Shown one piece after another: positions 63,921 to 64,000 of a stretch of DNA of 64,000 nt. Location: assembly GCF_024139115.2 (NCBI RefSeq), contig NC_085140.1, positions 228,624,352 through 228,688,351 on the forward strand. The letters run 5' to 3'. Source of the DNA: Armigeres subalbatus (taxonomy: Eukaryota > Arthropoda > Insecta > Diptera > Culicidae). The notes below the pieces were generated by a model. It was not told the DNA's origin and did not search any database. It was given only the letters and a program-made list of their open reading frames with translations. How positions within the stretch are numbered: position 1 is the first letter of the stretch; each line of letters starts with the position of its first letter. A program made the translations under genes and the position numbers.

Positions 63921-64000
63921 CACAATGCTGCACGAACCCTCCCAATTGTTTGATTTGTTCCAGCAAAGCTGCGAACAGCAAGCACCCCATGGGGGGTTCG

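Larger units (their letters stand above)
62845..64000 (+). mobile_element. R1-clade LINE, second copy, plus strand, cut by window end
   Basis: It matches the Gag part of the element at 4180-8362 in opposite orientation. It is 5' truncated near 62845, interrupted by a solo-LTR-like insertion (63456-63920) and diverges after about 63973. Confidence 0.8.

Noticed and set aside
1..64000. Bacterial, phage or toxin-antitoxin type systems
   Set aside because: Spliced gene structure, SINEs, LINEs and LTR elements show animal nuclear DNA, and no such genes were seen.

Overview
The window looks like a piece of a culicine (Aedes-type) mosquito genome. It is AT-rich and packed with transposable elements. 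Two recognisable mosquito signatures are Feilai-like tRNA-derived SINEs and Juan/Jockey-like LINE fragments. These family names come from recognition, not a database search, and the species is inferred.

Only one host gene can be read with confidence. It is a RalGPS-type Ras/Ral guanine-nucleotide exchange factor on the minus strand, in eight coding exons from 58770 down to 38868. The joined exons make 1905 nt (634 codons plus stop), and every junction has GT/AG ends and a matching phase. A RasGEF catalytic domain lies in exons 3-5, a Ser/Pro-rich linker in exon 6 and a PH domain in exons 7-8. Intron 6 is about 16.7 kb and is made largely of mobile DNA.

Layout: 1-13950 holds several terminal-inverted-repeat miniature elements (MITEs), SINE-like fragments, a decayed minus-strand R1-clade LINE (4180-8362) and a Jockey 3' fragment. 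13959-21420 is a complete, apparently young BEL/Pao LTR retrotransposon (BEL-1) with one intact 2035-codon Gag-Pol frame. 22160-25367 holds two opposed Jockey fragments and three MITEs. 25461-30986 is a nest: a TIR element containing a LINE (LINE-A), which contains a 1.24-kb non-autonomous hAT-like element. 31312-38611 is a second, different BEL/Pao element (BEL-2). Its LTRs are almost identical but its coding region is broken in many places, and it ends about 160 bp beyond the poly(A) signal of the RalGPS gene. 38868-58841 is the RalGPS gene. Its introns hold a second LINE of the LINE-A type (LINE-B), at least ten TIR elements (several nested), SINEs and tandem repeats. 59824-61431 is a tandem and inverted array of about 490-495-bp units that carry a tRNA-like promoter segment. 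62268-64000 holds a Feilai-like SINE, a MITE inserted in that SINE's own target duplication, and a second R1-clade gag copy interrupted by a probable solo LTR.

The most informative points are the PHD fingers at the Gag N-terminus of both BEL elements, the conflict between identical LTRs and a ruined frame in BEL-2, and the nested insertions whose target-site duplications can be proved from paralogous sequence inside the window. I found no CRISPR array, rRNA gene, canonical tRNA gene or bacterial-type system. All alignments were done by eye, so identities and boundaries are approximate unless exact duplications are quoted.
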